In this document: in pieces, positions 17,580-27,058 of the stretch
Layout: each line of letters starts with the position of its first letter
Numbering within the stretch: position 1 is the stretch's first letter
Position numbers and translations under genes: made by a program
Notes under the pieces: generated by a model
The model's database searches: none
The model's input: only the letters and a program-made list of their open reading frames with translations
Told to the model about the DNA's origin: nothing
Assembly (NCBI RefSeq): GCF_042610495.1
Contig: NZ_JBHGAP010000008.1
Span: 1-64,000 of the forward strand
Source: RU20A sp042610495
GTDB taxonomy: Bacteria; Pseudomonadota; Alphaproteobacteria; Rhizobiales; Rhizobiaceae
DNA length: 64,000 bases
Direction: 5' to 3'

Positions 17580-18503
17580 ATGCTACGTTTCATTCTATCG
17601 CGCCTTCTGTCCTCGGCGCCGACGATCTTCATCGTCATGACGCTGTCCTTCTTCATGATCCGGCTGGCGCCGGGCGGCCCGTTCAATCTCGAGCGTCCGC
17701 TGGCGCCGGAGGTGCTGGCCAACCTCAACGCCGTCTACCATCTCGACCAGCCGGTCTGGAAACAATACGTCTTCTACCTCTGGAACGTGCTGCACGGCGA
17801 TTTCGGGCCGAGCTTCGTCTACAAGGACTACACGGTTTCCGAACTCATCATGCAGGCCCTGCCCTACTCGCTGGTGCTGGGCGCCTGGGCGCTGGTCATC
17901 GCCGTTTTCGGCGGCATCGCGCTCGGCGTCTATGCGGCGCTGCGCCAGAACAGCTGGGCCGATTACCTGCTGATGGGCATTTCGGCGCTCGGCAATACCG
18001 TGCCGAACTTCGTGATCGGGCCGGTGCTGACGCTGATCTTCGCCGTCTCTCTCGCCTGGTTGCCGACGGGCAGTTGGGGCAGCGGCGACTTCCGGCATCT
18101 GGTGCTGCCGATCGTCGTCCTCTCTCTTCCGCAGCTCGCCGTCTTCGCGCGCCTGACCCGCGGCTCGATGATCGAGGCGCTCCGTGCCGACCATGTGCGC
18201 ACGGCGCGCGCCTACGGCCTGCCGGCCCGCAGCGTGGTGGGCGTGCATGCGCTGCGCGCCGGGCTGATGCCGGTCATCTCCTATCTCGGACCGGTCGCCG
18301 CCTCGGTGCTGACGGGCTCGATCATCGTCGAGCAGATGTTCTCGCTGCCGGGTGTGGGGCGCTACTTCGTGCTCGGCGCGCTCAACCGCGACTATACGCT
18401 GGTGATGGGAACGGTGGTGCTGATCTCCGTCTTCATCGTCGTCCTCAACCTCATCGTCGACATCATCTATGCCTTCGTCGATCCGAGGATCCGCCATGAC
18501 TGA
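17580..18503 (+). CDS. Oligopeptide ABC transporter permease (OppB-like)
   Basis: A 307-residue inner-membrane permease with the long N-terminal segment typical of OppB/DppB (MLRFILSRLLSSAPTIFIVM) followed by the binding-protein-dependent permease domain. The EAA loop lies in RADHVRTARAYGLPARSVVGVHALRAG, near residues 200-226, and contacts the ATPase. ATG 17580 is preceded by GCGAGGGAG. The stop overlaps the next gene's start by 8 bp, so the two permeases are coupled and should form a heterodimeric channel. Confidence 0.92.
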   Translation: MLRFILSRLLSSAPTIFIVMTLSFFMIRLAPGGPFNLERPLAPEVLANLNAVYHLDQPVWKQYVFYLWNVLHGDFGPSFVYKDYTVSELIMQALPYSLVLGAWALVIAVFGGIALGVYAALRQNSWADYLLMGISALGNTVPNFVIGPVLTLIFAVSLAWLPTGSWGSGDFRHLVLPIVVLSLPQLAVFARLTRGSMIEALRADHVRTARAYGLPARSVVGVHALRAGLMPVISYLGPVAASVLTGSIIVEQMFSLPGVGRYFVLGALNRDYTLVMGTVVLISVFIVVLNLIVDIIYAFVDPRIRHD

Positions 18504-19635
18504 TCTCGTTTCCACCTCCGCACCCGAACCGGCGCAGGGACCCGTGAAGGGCCGCAGCCTCGCAGCCATGGCGCTCGCCCGCCTCTACCGCAACCGCGCC
18601 GCCACAGCCTCGATCGTCGTGCTCGCCATCGTCGCGCTGATCTGCTTCGTCGGCCCGTTCTTCAACCCACACAGCTATTCGACCGTCTACCAGTCCTATG
18701 TGGCGGTGCCGCCCAGCCTTTCGGCCTATCCGGCGGAGGACACGCTGCATGAGGTCATGGCGGGCGCCGTGGAGCGCGGCCGCGCCAAGCTCGACAGTTT
18801 CACCGTCTCGGGCAAGACCTACGAGGCGACGATTTCCTCCGAAAAGGAGATCGACCCGCGCATCGTGCGCTATCTCGACCGCCCCGACGAATTCGACGGC
18901 GCCGTCATCAAGGAGACGGGCGCCGACAAGACGACGGCGACGATCGAAGGCCATGTGAACCGCGAATATTTCCTGCTCGGCACCGACCGCAACGGCCGTG
19001 ACATGCTGGCCCGCATCATGGTGGGCGGGCAGATTTCGCTCATGGTCGGCATTCTCGCCACGATCGTGGCCCTCGTCATCGGCGTGACCTATGGCGCGAT
19101 CTCCGGCTATCTCGGCGGGCGGGTCGACAACATCATGATGCGCTTCGTCGAGATCATGTATTCGCTGCCCTTCATCTTCTTCGTCATCATGCTCGTCGTG
19201 TTCTTCGGCCGACACATCGCGCTGATCTTCATCGGCATCGGCGCCATCAACTGGCTGGACATGGCGCGCATCGTGCGCGGACAGACGCTGTCGCTCAAGC
19301 GCCGCGAATTCGTCGGCGCGGCGACCGCCATGGGGCTCTCGGACTGGGCGATCATCCGCCGGCACATCATCCCCAACACGATCGGCCCCGTGGTGGTGTT
19401 CGTCACCCTTCTGGTGCCGCAGGTCATCCTGCTCGAAAGCTTCCTGTCGTTCCTGGGGCTCGGCGTGCAGGAGCCGTTGACCTCCTGGGGCTTCCTGATC
19501 TCCGAGGGCGCCGGCGCCATCGAGGCAAGCCCCTGGCTGCTGCTCTATCCGTCGCTGTTCTTCGTCGTGACGCTGATGGCGCTCAACTATATCGGCGACG
19601 GCCTGCGTGACGCCTTCGACCCGAGGGATCGCTGA
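18496..19635 (+). CDS. Oligopeptide ABC transporter permease (OppC-like)
   Basis: A 379-residue partner permease. It starts with an OppC N-terminal segment (RNRAATASIVVLAIVALICFVG) and contains a long periplasmic insertion, about residues 60-160, before LGTDRNGRDMLARIM and the permease core. The EAA loop is REFVGAATAMGLSDWAIIRRHIIPN. The C-terminal LNYIGDGLRDAFDPR end is characteristic. Such long insertions occur in OppC proteins of large-peptide importers. Its start overlaps OppB by 8 bp and its stop is 1 bp before the ATPase gene. Confidence 0.92.
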   Translation: MTDLVSTSAPEPAQGPVKGRSLAAMALARLYRNRAATASIVVLAIVALICFVGPFFNPHSYSTVYQSYVAVPPSLSAYPAEDTLHEVMAGAVERGRAKLDSFTVSGKTYEATISSEKEIDPRIVRYLDRPDEFDGAVIKETGADKTTATIEGHVNREYFLLGTDRNGRDMLARIMVGGQISLMVGILATIVALVIGVTYGAISGYLGGRVDNIMMRFVEIMYSLPFIFFVIMLVVFFGRHIALIFIGIGAINWLDMARIVRGQTLSLKRREFVGAATAMGLSDWAIIRRHIIPNTIGPVVVFVTLLVPQVILLESFLSFLGLGVQEPLTSWGFLISEGAGAIEASPWLLLYPSLFFVVTLMALNYIGDGLRDAFDPRDR

Positions 19636-19636
19636 G

Positions 19637-21244
<1,608 letters not shown>

Positions 21245-21274
21245 TGGCGGCAGCCGGGGCGTCTGCCTGCGTGG

Positions 21275-21327
21275 CCCCCCCCTCTGCCCTGCCGGGCATC
21301 TCCCCCGCAAGGGGGGAGATCGGCTGT
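21275..21327 (+). repeat. RIME-like intergenic repeat, copy 1
   Basis: The unit begins with a C-run and CTCTGCCCTGCCGGGCAT, followed by an inner palindrome of ATCTCCCCC and GGGGGGAGAT arms around GCAA. This sequence type is widespread between genes in Rhizobiaceae. Copies recur inverted at 21423-21471 and direct at 48769-48822. Confidence 0.75.
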
Positions 21328-21422
21328 TTGCTTCCGCTCAGCCCTACTGCCATGTCTTTGCGATGCGGCAGCACGACCTTTGTGTCCGCAGGTTACAAGA
21401 TAGAGCCGGCACGTTCCCTATT

Positions 21423-21471
21423 GCTGATCTCCCCCCTTGCGGGGGAGATGCCCGGCAGGGCAGAGGGGGGT
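21423..21471 (-). repeat. RIME-like intergenic repeat, copy 2 (inverted)
   Basis: Reverse complement of copy 1, with the same inner ATCTCCCCC palindrome and GCCGGGCAT-type arm. The two copies face each other across about 95 bp and could form a long stem in RNA or DNA, giving a mosaic element as described for RIMEs. Confidence 0.75.
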
Positions 21472-21627
21472 GCCGCCAGCACGACGAAAATCGTCATAAC
21501 CATCAGAAATCATTACATTAAATCCATCACCCCTTGACATGACCACATCATGACACCAACTCTGTAATGAGGCCGGGGCTTACAGAGCCCGGCCGTGTCG
21601 CACGTCTGACAGGAGTGAGTGACGAAG

Positions 21628-21918
21628 ATGGAACAGATCACCGATCATATCGCCATGATGAGCATCGAAGAGCGCGAAGAAGTCTTCGTCAATCTGGCCC
21701 GTACGCTTGAATGGAACGCCCGCGAAGCCTTTGTCGAAGGTGACGAGCAGTTTGCGGTTCTGTCGAAGAACATGGCGGATGCGATCCGCGTCCATGCCGA
21801 CGAGCTTGCGCGCCAGGATCCCGAGCATTCCGGCCGCGCCATGGCCGAGGCGACGGCGATCATCTCGCAGTTCAACGCCACGCATCCCTACCGCATGGTC
21901 AGCGCCGCGATTCACTGA
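21628..21918 (+). CDS. Small conserved-looking protein of unknown function
   Basis: A 96-residue acidic, mainly helical cytoplasmic protein (EEREEVFVNLARTLEWNARE, then EFAVL-like and MADAIRVHADELARQDPEHS segments) with no known motif. AGGAG lies at 21611-21615; ATG 21628 is chosen with 12-bp spacing, while a GTG at 21619 would be only 3 bp away. A terminator follows the stop. Regular amphipathic spacing and clean flanking signals make it a likely real gene. Function unknown. Confidence 0.65.
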   Translation: MEQITDHIAMMSIEEREEVFVNLARTLEWNAREAFVEGDEQFAVLSKNMADAIRVHADELARQDPEHSGRAMAEATAIISQFNATHPYRMVSAAIH

Positions 21919-21953
21919 TCCACGCAACCGCCTGCGCTTTACCGTCCGCAACG

Positions 21954-21987
21954 AGACCCATGACGCCGTCATGGGTCTTTTGCTTTT
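21954..21987 (+). terminator. Rho-independent terminator
   Basis: AGACCCATGAC (21954-21964) pairs perfectly with GTCATGGGTCT (21968-21978) around a 3-base loop, followed by T-rich sequence to 21989. It ends transcription of the small gene before it. Confidence 0.9.
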
Positions 21988-22177
21988 TTGCGAGCCGGCG
22001 CACCGCAGGCCGGACGAAGGGGCCTTCGCCTTGACATTCGGGCAAATTCGGTGGACCGATACCCTCAATTTGGGGTTGAGATGATGCCGGAACGCCTTTT
22101 CGACAAGATCCTCCTGCGGGAAGCTGCGCAGCATGTGTCCGGTCGCATTCGCGTGGCTGCGAGCTGATCGAACGCGC

Positions 22178-23089
22178 ATGAGTGCTGGCACCCATCCCCT
22201 TCCGCCCGCCGGGCCCATGACGGCTCGCCGCGGGCTGGCGATCACGCTTCTGGCGGAAGCGCTGCTGGTGATATCCTGGAGCGGCGGCTTCGTGGGCGTC
22301 CGATTTGCGATCGATCACGCGCCGCTCTTCCTCATACTTCTCTGGCGCAGCCTTGTGTCGGGGCTCATCTTGCTGCCATTCGCGCTGACGATCGGCCCGC
22401 CGATCCCATGGCGGGCCGCCCTCACCCAGGCGGTTTTCGGCGTCTTCGCCATGGCCTTCTATCTCGCGGGGTTTGCGCTTGCGATCGAGCACGGTGTTCC
22501 CACCGGCTTGACGGCGCTGATCACCGATATGCTGCCGCTGGCCGTCGCGCTGCTGTCATGGCCGGTGCTGGGCGAGACCCTGAGCGGTCGCCAATGGCTG
22601 GGCACGGCGCTCGGCTTTATCGGCGTCCTGGCGGCCTCCAGCAGTTCCCTTCATGCCGGCGACGTGCCCTTGTGGGCCTACGGCCTGCCGCTGCTTGGTA
22701 CCCTATCGCTTGCTTTCGTGACGCTGCTGCTGAGGCGGAGCGCAGCGACCAGCCTTCCCGTGCACCAAAGCCTTTGCATCCAATGCCTCGCGGCGGCGGC
22801 GGTTTTCGCGCTCTTTGCCTGGCATGAAGGCCGCGTCGCGCCGCTGCTCGAAGCTGGCTTCATCGGCGGCGTTCTGTGGCTCGCCTTCATCGCGACCTTC
22901 GCGGCCTGGGGCCTTTATTACTTCGCACTGAAGACGACATCGCCGGCGCGCGTCACGGCCGTGCTCTATCTGTCGCCGCCGGTGACGATGATCTGGGCGT
23001 TCCTTCTGTTCGGCGAGCCGCTGTCGCTGATGATGGTGGTGGGCCTGGGCGTTTCGCTTGCCGGCATCATCATGGTCGTGCGCGGCTGA
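22178..23089 (+). CDS. EamA/DMT-family transporter
   Basis: A roughly 303-residue inner-membrane protein with ten predicted helices in two EamA repeats. The first opens with LLAEALLVISWSGGFVGVRFAI, the second with LGTLSLAFVTLLLRRSAATS, and LGETLSGRQWLGTALGFIGVL closes repeat 1. The end, YLSPPVTMIWAFLLFGEPLS, is typical. Members export metabolites or amino acids; the substrate is not evident. Start ATG 22178 or ATG 22217; neither has a strong ribosome site. It converges with the pseudouridine synthase gene, 4 bp apart. Confidence 0.85.
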   Translation: MSAGTHPLPPAGPMTARRGLAITLLAEALLVISWSGGFVGVRFAIDHAPLFLILLWRSLVSGLILLPFALTIGPPIPWRAALTQAVFGVFAMAFYLAGFALAIEHGVPTGLTALITDMLPLAVALLSWPVLGETLSGRQWLGTALGFIGVLAASSSSLHAGDVPLWAYGLPLLGTLSLAFVTLLLRRSAATSLPVHQSLCIQCLAAAAVFALFAWHEGRVAPLLEAGFIGGVLWLAFIATFAAWGLYYFALKTTSPARVTAVLYLSPPVTMIWAFLLFGEPLSLMMVVGLGVSLAGIIMVVRG

Positions 23090-23093
23090 GCCT

Positions 23094-24071
23094 CTATCGC
23101 ATCCGCATCTGCCGCTTCAGCATTGCCACTTCCGCATCCGTCAGCGCCCGCACCGCACCCTTTTCAAGATCGCCAAGGGGCAGCGTGCCGATCGCGACGC
23201 GCACGAGGCGGAGACACTCGGCCCCGAGGGTTTCCAGCATCCGGCGGATCTGGCGGTTGCGGCCTTCGTCGAGGACGATTTCGAGCCATGCCGTCTTCTC
23301 GCCGGCGCGCAGGGCCGTGACGCTGACCGCCGTCAGGCGCTCGCCCGCATGGGTCACGCCGGCCCTGAGGGCGGCGAGGAAGGCCTCGTCGGCCTGGCGG
23401 TCGATCTGCACGTGGTAGGTCTTCGGCAGGTGCGTTTCGGGATCGAGCAGCGCCTGGGCAAAGACGGTGTCGTTGGTGAAGAGGAGCAGGCCCTCGCTTG
23501 CCTTGTCGAGGCGGCCGACCGGCGAGAGATGCGTTGCGGAAACGCCGGTCAGGCAGTCGAAGACCGTCGGCCGTCCCTCGGGATCATGGCGGGTGGTGAC
23601 GAGGCCGCGCGGCTTGTTCAGCATCAGATAGACAGGGGCCTCGGCGGCGATCGCCTGACCATCGACCGCTATCGTTGCCGTATCGAGATCGACCCAGGCC
23701 TCGATGTCGGTCTCCACGCGTCCGTCGATGCTGACGCGGCCGGCGCGGATGAGCGTTTCGGCCTGGGTGCGGGAGCAGAAGCCGCGTTTGGACAGGGCGC
23801 GCGGCAGGGTGACGCGCCTGCTGGGCGGGGCTGCCACGGGGCGCCCGGAGGCTGCGGCGGGTGGCCGCTTCGCGGTGCCGGCCTTCGTCGCTGCGGACGT
23901 TCCGGGACTGGCTTTGGCCGCACCGGACTTTCCGGCGTCGTTGCTGCCACTCGCGTTCTTGCCCGACGGCCCACGGGACGCCTTGCCGACATCCCGGCGC
24001 GTCTCTCTCCCGGATGGCTGTCTGCGACTGTCCTTCATCGACGGCTTTCGCCCTTTCGTTTCCACATCCAA
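23094..24071 (-). CDS. RsuA/RluB/E/F-family rRNA pseudouridine synthase
   Basis: The enzyme isomerises a specific uridine in rRNA. Residues 88-135 form an S4 RNA-binding domain (RALSKRGFCSRTQAETLIRAGRVSIDG). The catalytic domain holds the RsuA-family motif VGRLDKASEGLLLFTND with the nucleophilic aspartate, then KTYHV and LDEGRNRQIRRMLE. The first 85 residues are a basic, Ser/Ala/Gly-rich, probably disordered tail, common in alphaproteobacteria. ATG 24071 or 24038 (11 codons later) may be the start. Whether the target is 16S or 23S RNA is uncertain. Confidence 0.9.
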   Translation of the reverse strand: MDVETKGRKPSMKDSRRQPSGRETRRDVGKASRGPSGKNASGSNDAGKSGAAKASPGTSAATKAGTAKRPPAAASGRPVAAPPSRRVTLPRALSKRGFCSRTQAETLIRAGRVSIDGRVETDIEAWVDLDTATIAVDGQAIAAEAPVYLMLNKPRGLVTTRHDPEGRPTVFDCLTGVSATHLSPVGRLDKASEGLLLFTNDTVFAQALLDPETHLPKTYHVQIDRQADEAFLAALRAGVTHAGERLTAVSVTALRAGEKTAWLEIVLDEGRNRQIRRMLETLGAECLRLVRVAIGTLPLGDLEKGAVRALTDAEVAMLKRQMRMR

Positions 24072-24151
24072 AGGCGCGGCGCACCGCTTGCCTCGCTTTC
24101 CTCCCTCGGCAATAAGGGACGCGGCCGAAATTTGGAAGCGAGACGAGACCC

Positions 24152-25087
24152 GTGACCCATTCCTCCCCGACGCTGGACGCCATCACCACCGAGCTTCTGA
24201 CGCTGCGCGACTACTGGCGCTACGCGATTTCGCGCTTCAATGCCGCCGATCTCAGCTATGGCCATGGCACGACAACGGCGAGCGACGACGCGGCCTTCCT
24301 GCTGCTCGATTCGCTCGACCTGCCGATCGACGTGCTCGATCCCTTCCTCGACGCCCGGCTGCTGCCCGACGAGCGGCGTCTTATGGCGGAGCGCATCGAG
24401 GCGCGGGTGACGACGCGCAAGCCGAGCGCCTATCTCACTGGCCGTTCCTATATCCAGGGCGTGCGTTTCCACGTGGATGAGCGGGTGATCGTGCCACGCT
24501 CGCACATCGGCGAGATCCTCTTCACCGAATATCTGGGCGAAGACGGTTCCGGCTTCCTGCCGGACCCGCTGGCCGTGGAAAGCGCGGTCGATCTCTGCAC
24601 CGGGTCCGGCTGTCTTGCCGTGCTCGCCGCGAAGTTCTTTCCCGCGGCGGAGGTGGATGCCGTCGATCTCTCGGCCGATGCGCTGGACGTGGCAAAGCTC
24701 AACGTCGCCGAGCACGAGGTAGGCGAGCAGGTGCGTCTGCTGCAGGGCGATCTCTTCGCGCCGCTCAAGGGCCGGCGCTACGACATCATCATCACCAATC
24801 CGCCCTATGTGGACCACGAGGCGCTGGCCGGCTATCCGCCGGAGTTCCGCGCCGAGCCGGTGATGGCCCATGATGGCGGCGAGGACGGGCTGGACCTGGT
24901 GCGGCGGATTCTGGAAGAGGCCGCCGACCACCTGAACCCCGGCGGCGGACTTCTGTGTGAAATCGGCTCCGGCCGGGAAATCCTCGAAGAGGAGTTCCCC
25001 GAGCTCGAATTCCACTGGATCGAGACGGCCGAATCCCAGGACGCGGTGTTCTGGATCTCGGCTGAAGACCTCGGCGTGGAGGATTAA
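24152..25087 (+). CDS. prmB: Ribosomal protein L3 N5-glutamine methyltransferase PrmB
   Basis: A 311-residue SAM-dependent methyltransferase of the PrmA/HemK group that modifies a glutamine of ribosomal protein L3. A helical N-terminal domain (residues 1-105, with SYGHGTTTASDDAAFLLL typical of PrmB) precedes the catalytic domain: FHVDERVIVPRSHIGE, SAM motif DLCTGSGCLAVLAA, and N216-P-P-Y219 which holds the glutamine amide. It starts with GTG at 24152, divergent from the pseudouridine synthase. The stop overlaps the convergent FAH gene by 4 bp. Confidence 0.93.
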   Translation: MTHSSPTLDAITTELLTLRDYWRYAISRFNAADLSYGHGTTTASDDAAFLLLDSLDLPIDVLDPFLDARLLPDERRLMAERIEARVTTRKPSAYLTGRSYIQGVRFHVDERVIVPRSHIGEILFTEYLGEDGSGFLPDPLAVESAVDLCTGSGCLAVLAAKFFPAAEVDAVDLSADALDVAKLNVAEHEVGEQVRLLQGDLFAPLKGRRYDIIITNPPYVDHEALAGYPPEFRAEPVMAHDGGEDGLDLVRRILEEAADHLNPGGGLLCEIGSGREILEEEFPELEFHWIETAESQDAVFWISAEDLGVED

Positions 25088-26244
25088 AGAAGTCCCCGCG
25101 CCGCGAGATTGCGCATGAGGTCGGCGATGCTGAAGGTCCAGGGCGGGCATTCGGTGGAGAGGCGCACGATGTTGACGAGGCTGCCGAGCTCGGGATTGCT
25201 GATCGTGACGCGGTCGCCGCGCTTGTGGGTGAAACCCTGGCCCTTGACGTCGCGATCCTGAATGGGCGCAAACAGCGTACCCATGTAGAGCATGAAGCCA
25301 TCCGGATACTGGTGGTGGTCGCCGATGGTCTGGGCGACGAGATCGAGCGGATCGCGGCTGATCTCGCGCATCGTGCTCGTGCCGTCCATCACGAACCCAT
25401 CCTCCCCTTCCACGCTCAGCGACAGATCGGCCCGGCGCACGTCATCGATACCGTAGGTGGCGTCGAAGAGACGGATGAAGGGGCCGATGGCGGCCGAGGC
25501 ATTGTTATCCTTGGCCTTGCCGAGCAAGAGCGCCGAGCGACCCTCGACATCGCGCAGGTTCACGTCATTGCCGAGCGTGGCACCCTTAACGCGACCGCGG
25601 CTGTCGACGGCGAGCACGATTTCCGGCTCTGGATTGTTCCAGGTGGACACCGGATGCAGGCCGACGCTGGCGCCATGGCCGACGGCGGAGAGAACCGGCG
25701 CCTTGGTGAAGACCTCCGCATCCGGGCCGATGCCGACCTCCAGATATTGCGACCAGACGCCCTCCTCGATCAGCGTCGCCTTGACGCGGGCGGCCTCCTC
25801 GGAACCGGCCTTGAGGTCGCGAAGGCTGTCGCCGACGATGGCGGTGACGCGGGTGCGGATCGATGCGGCGAGCGTGGCATTGCCCGCCGCCTTTTCCTCG
25901 ATGACACGCTCGATCATGGAGCGGGCGAAGGTGACGCCGCAGGCCTTGACGGCCTGGAGATCACACGGGGCAAGGAGGTGCAGGCGCTTTGGGTCGCCTG
26001 CGGTCTCGAAGGCGCTGGCCAGCAGATCGTCGATAGCGCCCAGATCCTCGCCATCGGCGGCATCGACAACCGCCACGGGATCGTCGGTTTCGAGCAGGTC
26101 GCGCATGGTGGGGTGGGCGCGCGTGGTGATGTCGATAACGCGGCCGGCGCGGAGCGCTACCAGTGCCGGCCCGGCGCGATCCGGACGGTGCACACGGCCG
26201 ACGAAATGGCCGCTGTTGAAGAGGTCGCTCGTATATCCTGCCAT
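25084..26244 (-). CDS. Fumarylacetoacetate hydrolase (FAH) family protein
   Basis: A 386-residue protein starting at ATG 26244 behind GGGAGGA. The FAH fold occupies the C-terminal two thirds. It shows GVTFARSMIER, EVFTKAPVLSAVG, WNNPEPEIVLAVDSRGRVKGATLGNDVNLRDVEGRS with the metal-binding acidic residues, and the DGTSTMREISRDPLDL region. FAH members hydrolyse or dehydrate dicarbonyl or sugar-acid compounds. Some dehydrate 2-keto-3-deoxy sugar acids toward alpha-ketoglutarate semialdehyde, which would link it to the dehydrogenase at 10.5 kb, but that is speculation. It stands alone, convergent with prmB. Confidence 0.82.
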   Translation of the reverse strand: MAGYTSDLFNSGHFVGRVHRPDRAGPALVALRAGRVIDITTRAHPTMRDLLETDDPVAVVDAADGEDLGAIDDLLASAFETAGDPKRLHLLAPCDLQAVKACGVTFARSMIERVIEEKAAGNATLAASIRTRVTAIVGDSLRDLKAGSEEAARVKATLIEEGVWSQYLEVGIGPDAEVFTKAPVLSAVGHGASVGLHPVSTWNNPEPEIVLAVDSRGRVKGATLGNDVNLRDVEGRSALLLGKAKDNNASAAIGPFIRLFDATYGIDDVRRADLSLSVEGEDGFVMDGTSTMREISRDPLDLVAQTIGDHHQYPDGFMLYMGTLFAPIQDRDVKGQGFTHKRGDRVTISNPELGSLVNIVRLSTECPPWTFSIADLMRNLAARGLL

Positions 26245-26342
26245 GGTCTTTCCTCCCGATGCCGGCGTCCGGCGGCGCCATGTTGCAGGGTGATGGGAGC
26301 CTGTAAAGACGCCGGGCTGCACCTTTTTGCATCACAAGATCG

Positions 26343-26367
26343 GGAACAATGGCCGGAATTGCACGTT
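26343..26367 (+). promoter_or_regulatory. Predicted EcfG (general stress sigma) promoter
   Basis: GGAAC at 26343-26347, then 17 bp to GTT at 26365-26367 (CGTT with 16 bp), matches the EcfG/RpoE2 consensus. It lies 76 bp before the start of the single-span membrane protein gene at 26443. Confidence 0.65.
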
Positions 26368-26442
26368 GGCTGTCACAGGAGAACGGCATGACGCCGTTCA
26401 AGGGAACGGCATGAGGCCGTCCACGAACAGAGGAGACATCCG

Positions 26443-26994
26443 ATGAACGAGCATGTCAGGCCCGACAAGGACCGTCGTGACCGCCTCGCCGCCGAGGAAG
26501 TCCGCACCACGATCGACCCCGTTACGGGCGCGCCGATTGATCGCCGCATTCCGGGCGACACGGCGCAGCGCCCCGTTGAAAACAACGTCTACAACGCCGT
26601 GGAGACGCGCCCGGGGCGCAGTGGCTGGCCGATCCTCGTGGTGCTGGCCGCCGGTCTCATCCTGGCGCTGATCGCCTGGTATCCGGCGGAAGTCGCGACC
26701 CAAAGCGACACGGCAACCCAGCCGGCCGCGACCGACACGCAGTCGACGACGACGACACCGCCCGCCGCCTCAACCGACAACGGCACGGTCCCGTCCACGG
26801 GCGCACAGCCCACGACGACCCCGCCGGCCACCAATGACGCTGCGCAGCCGACCACCGGCACGACGCCGCAGGACACGGCTCCGACGACCACCACGCCCCC
26901 GGCTTCCACCACGGAACCGACCACGGGCACCACGCCGACGGACACCGCTCCGGCCACCAGTGGCCAGGGACAGCCGCTTAGCAACGGCCAGTAA
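26443..26994 (+). CDS. Single-span membrane protein with Thr/Pro-rich tail
   Basis: A 183-residue protein. Residues 1-60 are charged and cytoplasmic (RPDKDRRDRLAAEEVRTT, then DPVTGAPIDRRIPGD), residues 61-80 are one membrane helix (GWPILVVLAAGLILALIAWY), and residues 84-183 are a low-complexity Thr/Pro/Ala/Ser tail with repeated TTGTTP-type blocks, probably extended in the periplasm. AGAGGAGAC precedes the ATG. An EcfG-type promoter upstream suggests general stress induction, and a terminator follows. Function unknown. Confidence 0.75.
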   Translation: MNEHVRPDKDRRDRLAAEEVRTTIDPVTGAPIDRRIPGDTAQRPVENNVYNAVETRPGRSGWPILVVLAAGLILALIAWYPAEVATQSDTATQPAATDTQSTTTTPPAASTDNGTVPSTGAQPTTTPPATNDAAQPTTGTTPQDTAPTTTTPPASTTEPTTGTTPTDTAPATSGQGQPLSNGQ

Positions 26995-27010
26995 CCTCAG
27001 GCCGATGGAA

Positions 27011-27048
27011 CGACAAAGCCGCGCCCGATCAGGCGCGGCTTTTTGTCG
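27011..27048 (+). terminator. Bidirectional terminator between convergent genes
   Basis: CGACAAAGCCGCGCC and GGCGCGGCTTTTTGTCG arms surround a short loop (27026-27031). T-runs are present on both strands, so it can serve the Thr-rich membrane protein and the DadA-like gene. Confidence 0.9.
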
Positions 27049-27058
27049 TGGATTTTAT

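Larger units (their letters stand above)
21245..21627. other. Intergenic region holding a pair of inverted RIME-like repeats
   Basis: No credible gene lies in these 383 bp between the Opp ATPase and a small unknown gene. The left part carries two inverted copies of an intergenic repeat; the part from about 21480 is AT-richer and should hold the promoter of the downstream gene (TTGACA at 21535-21540). Confidence 0.7.
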
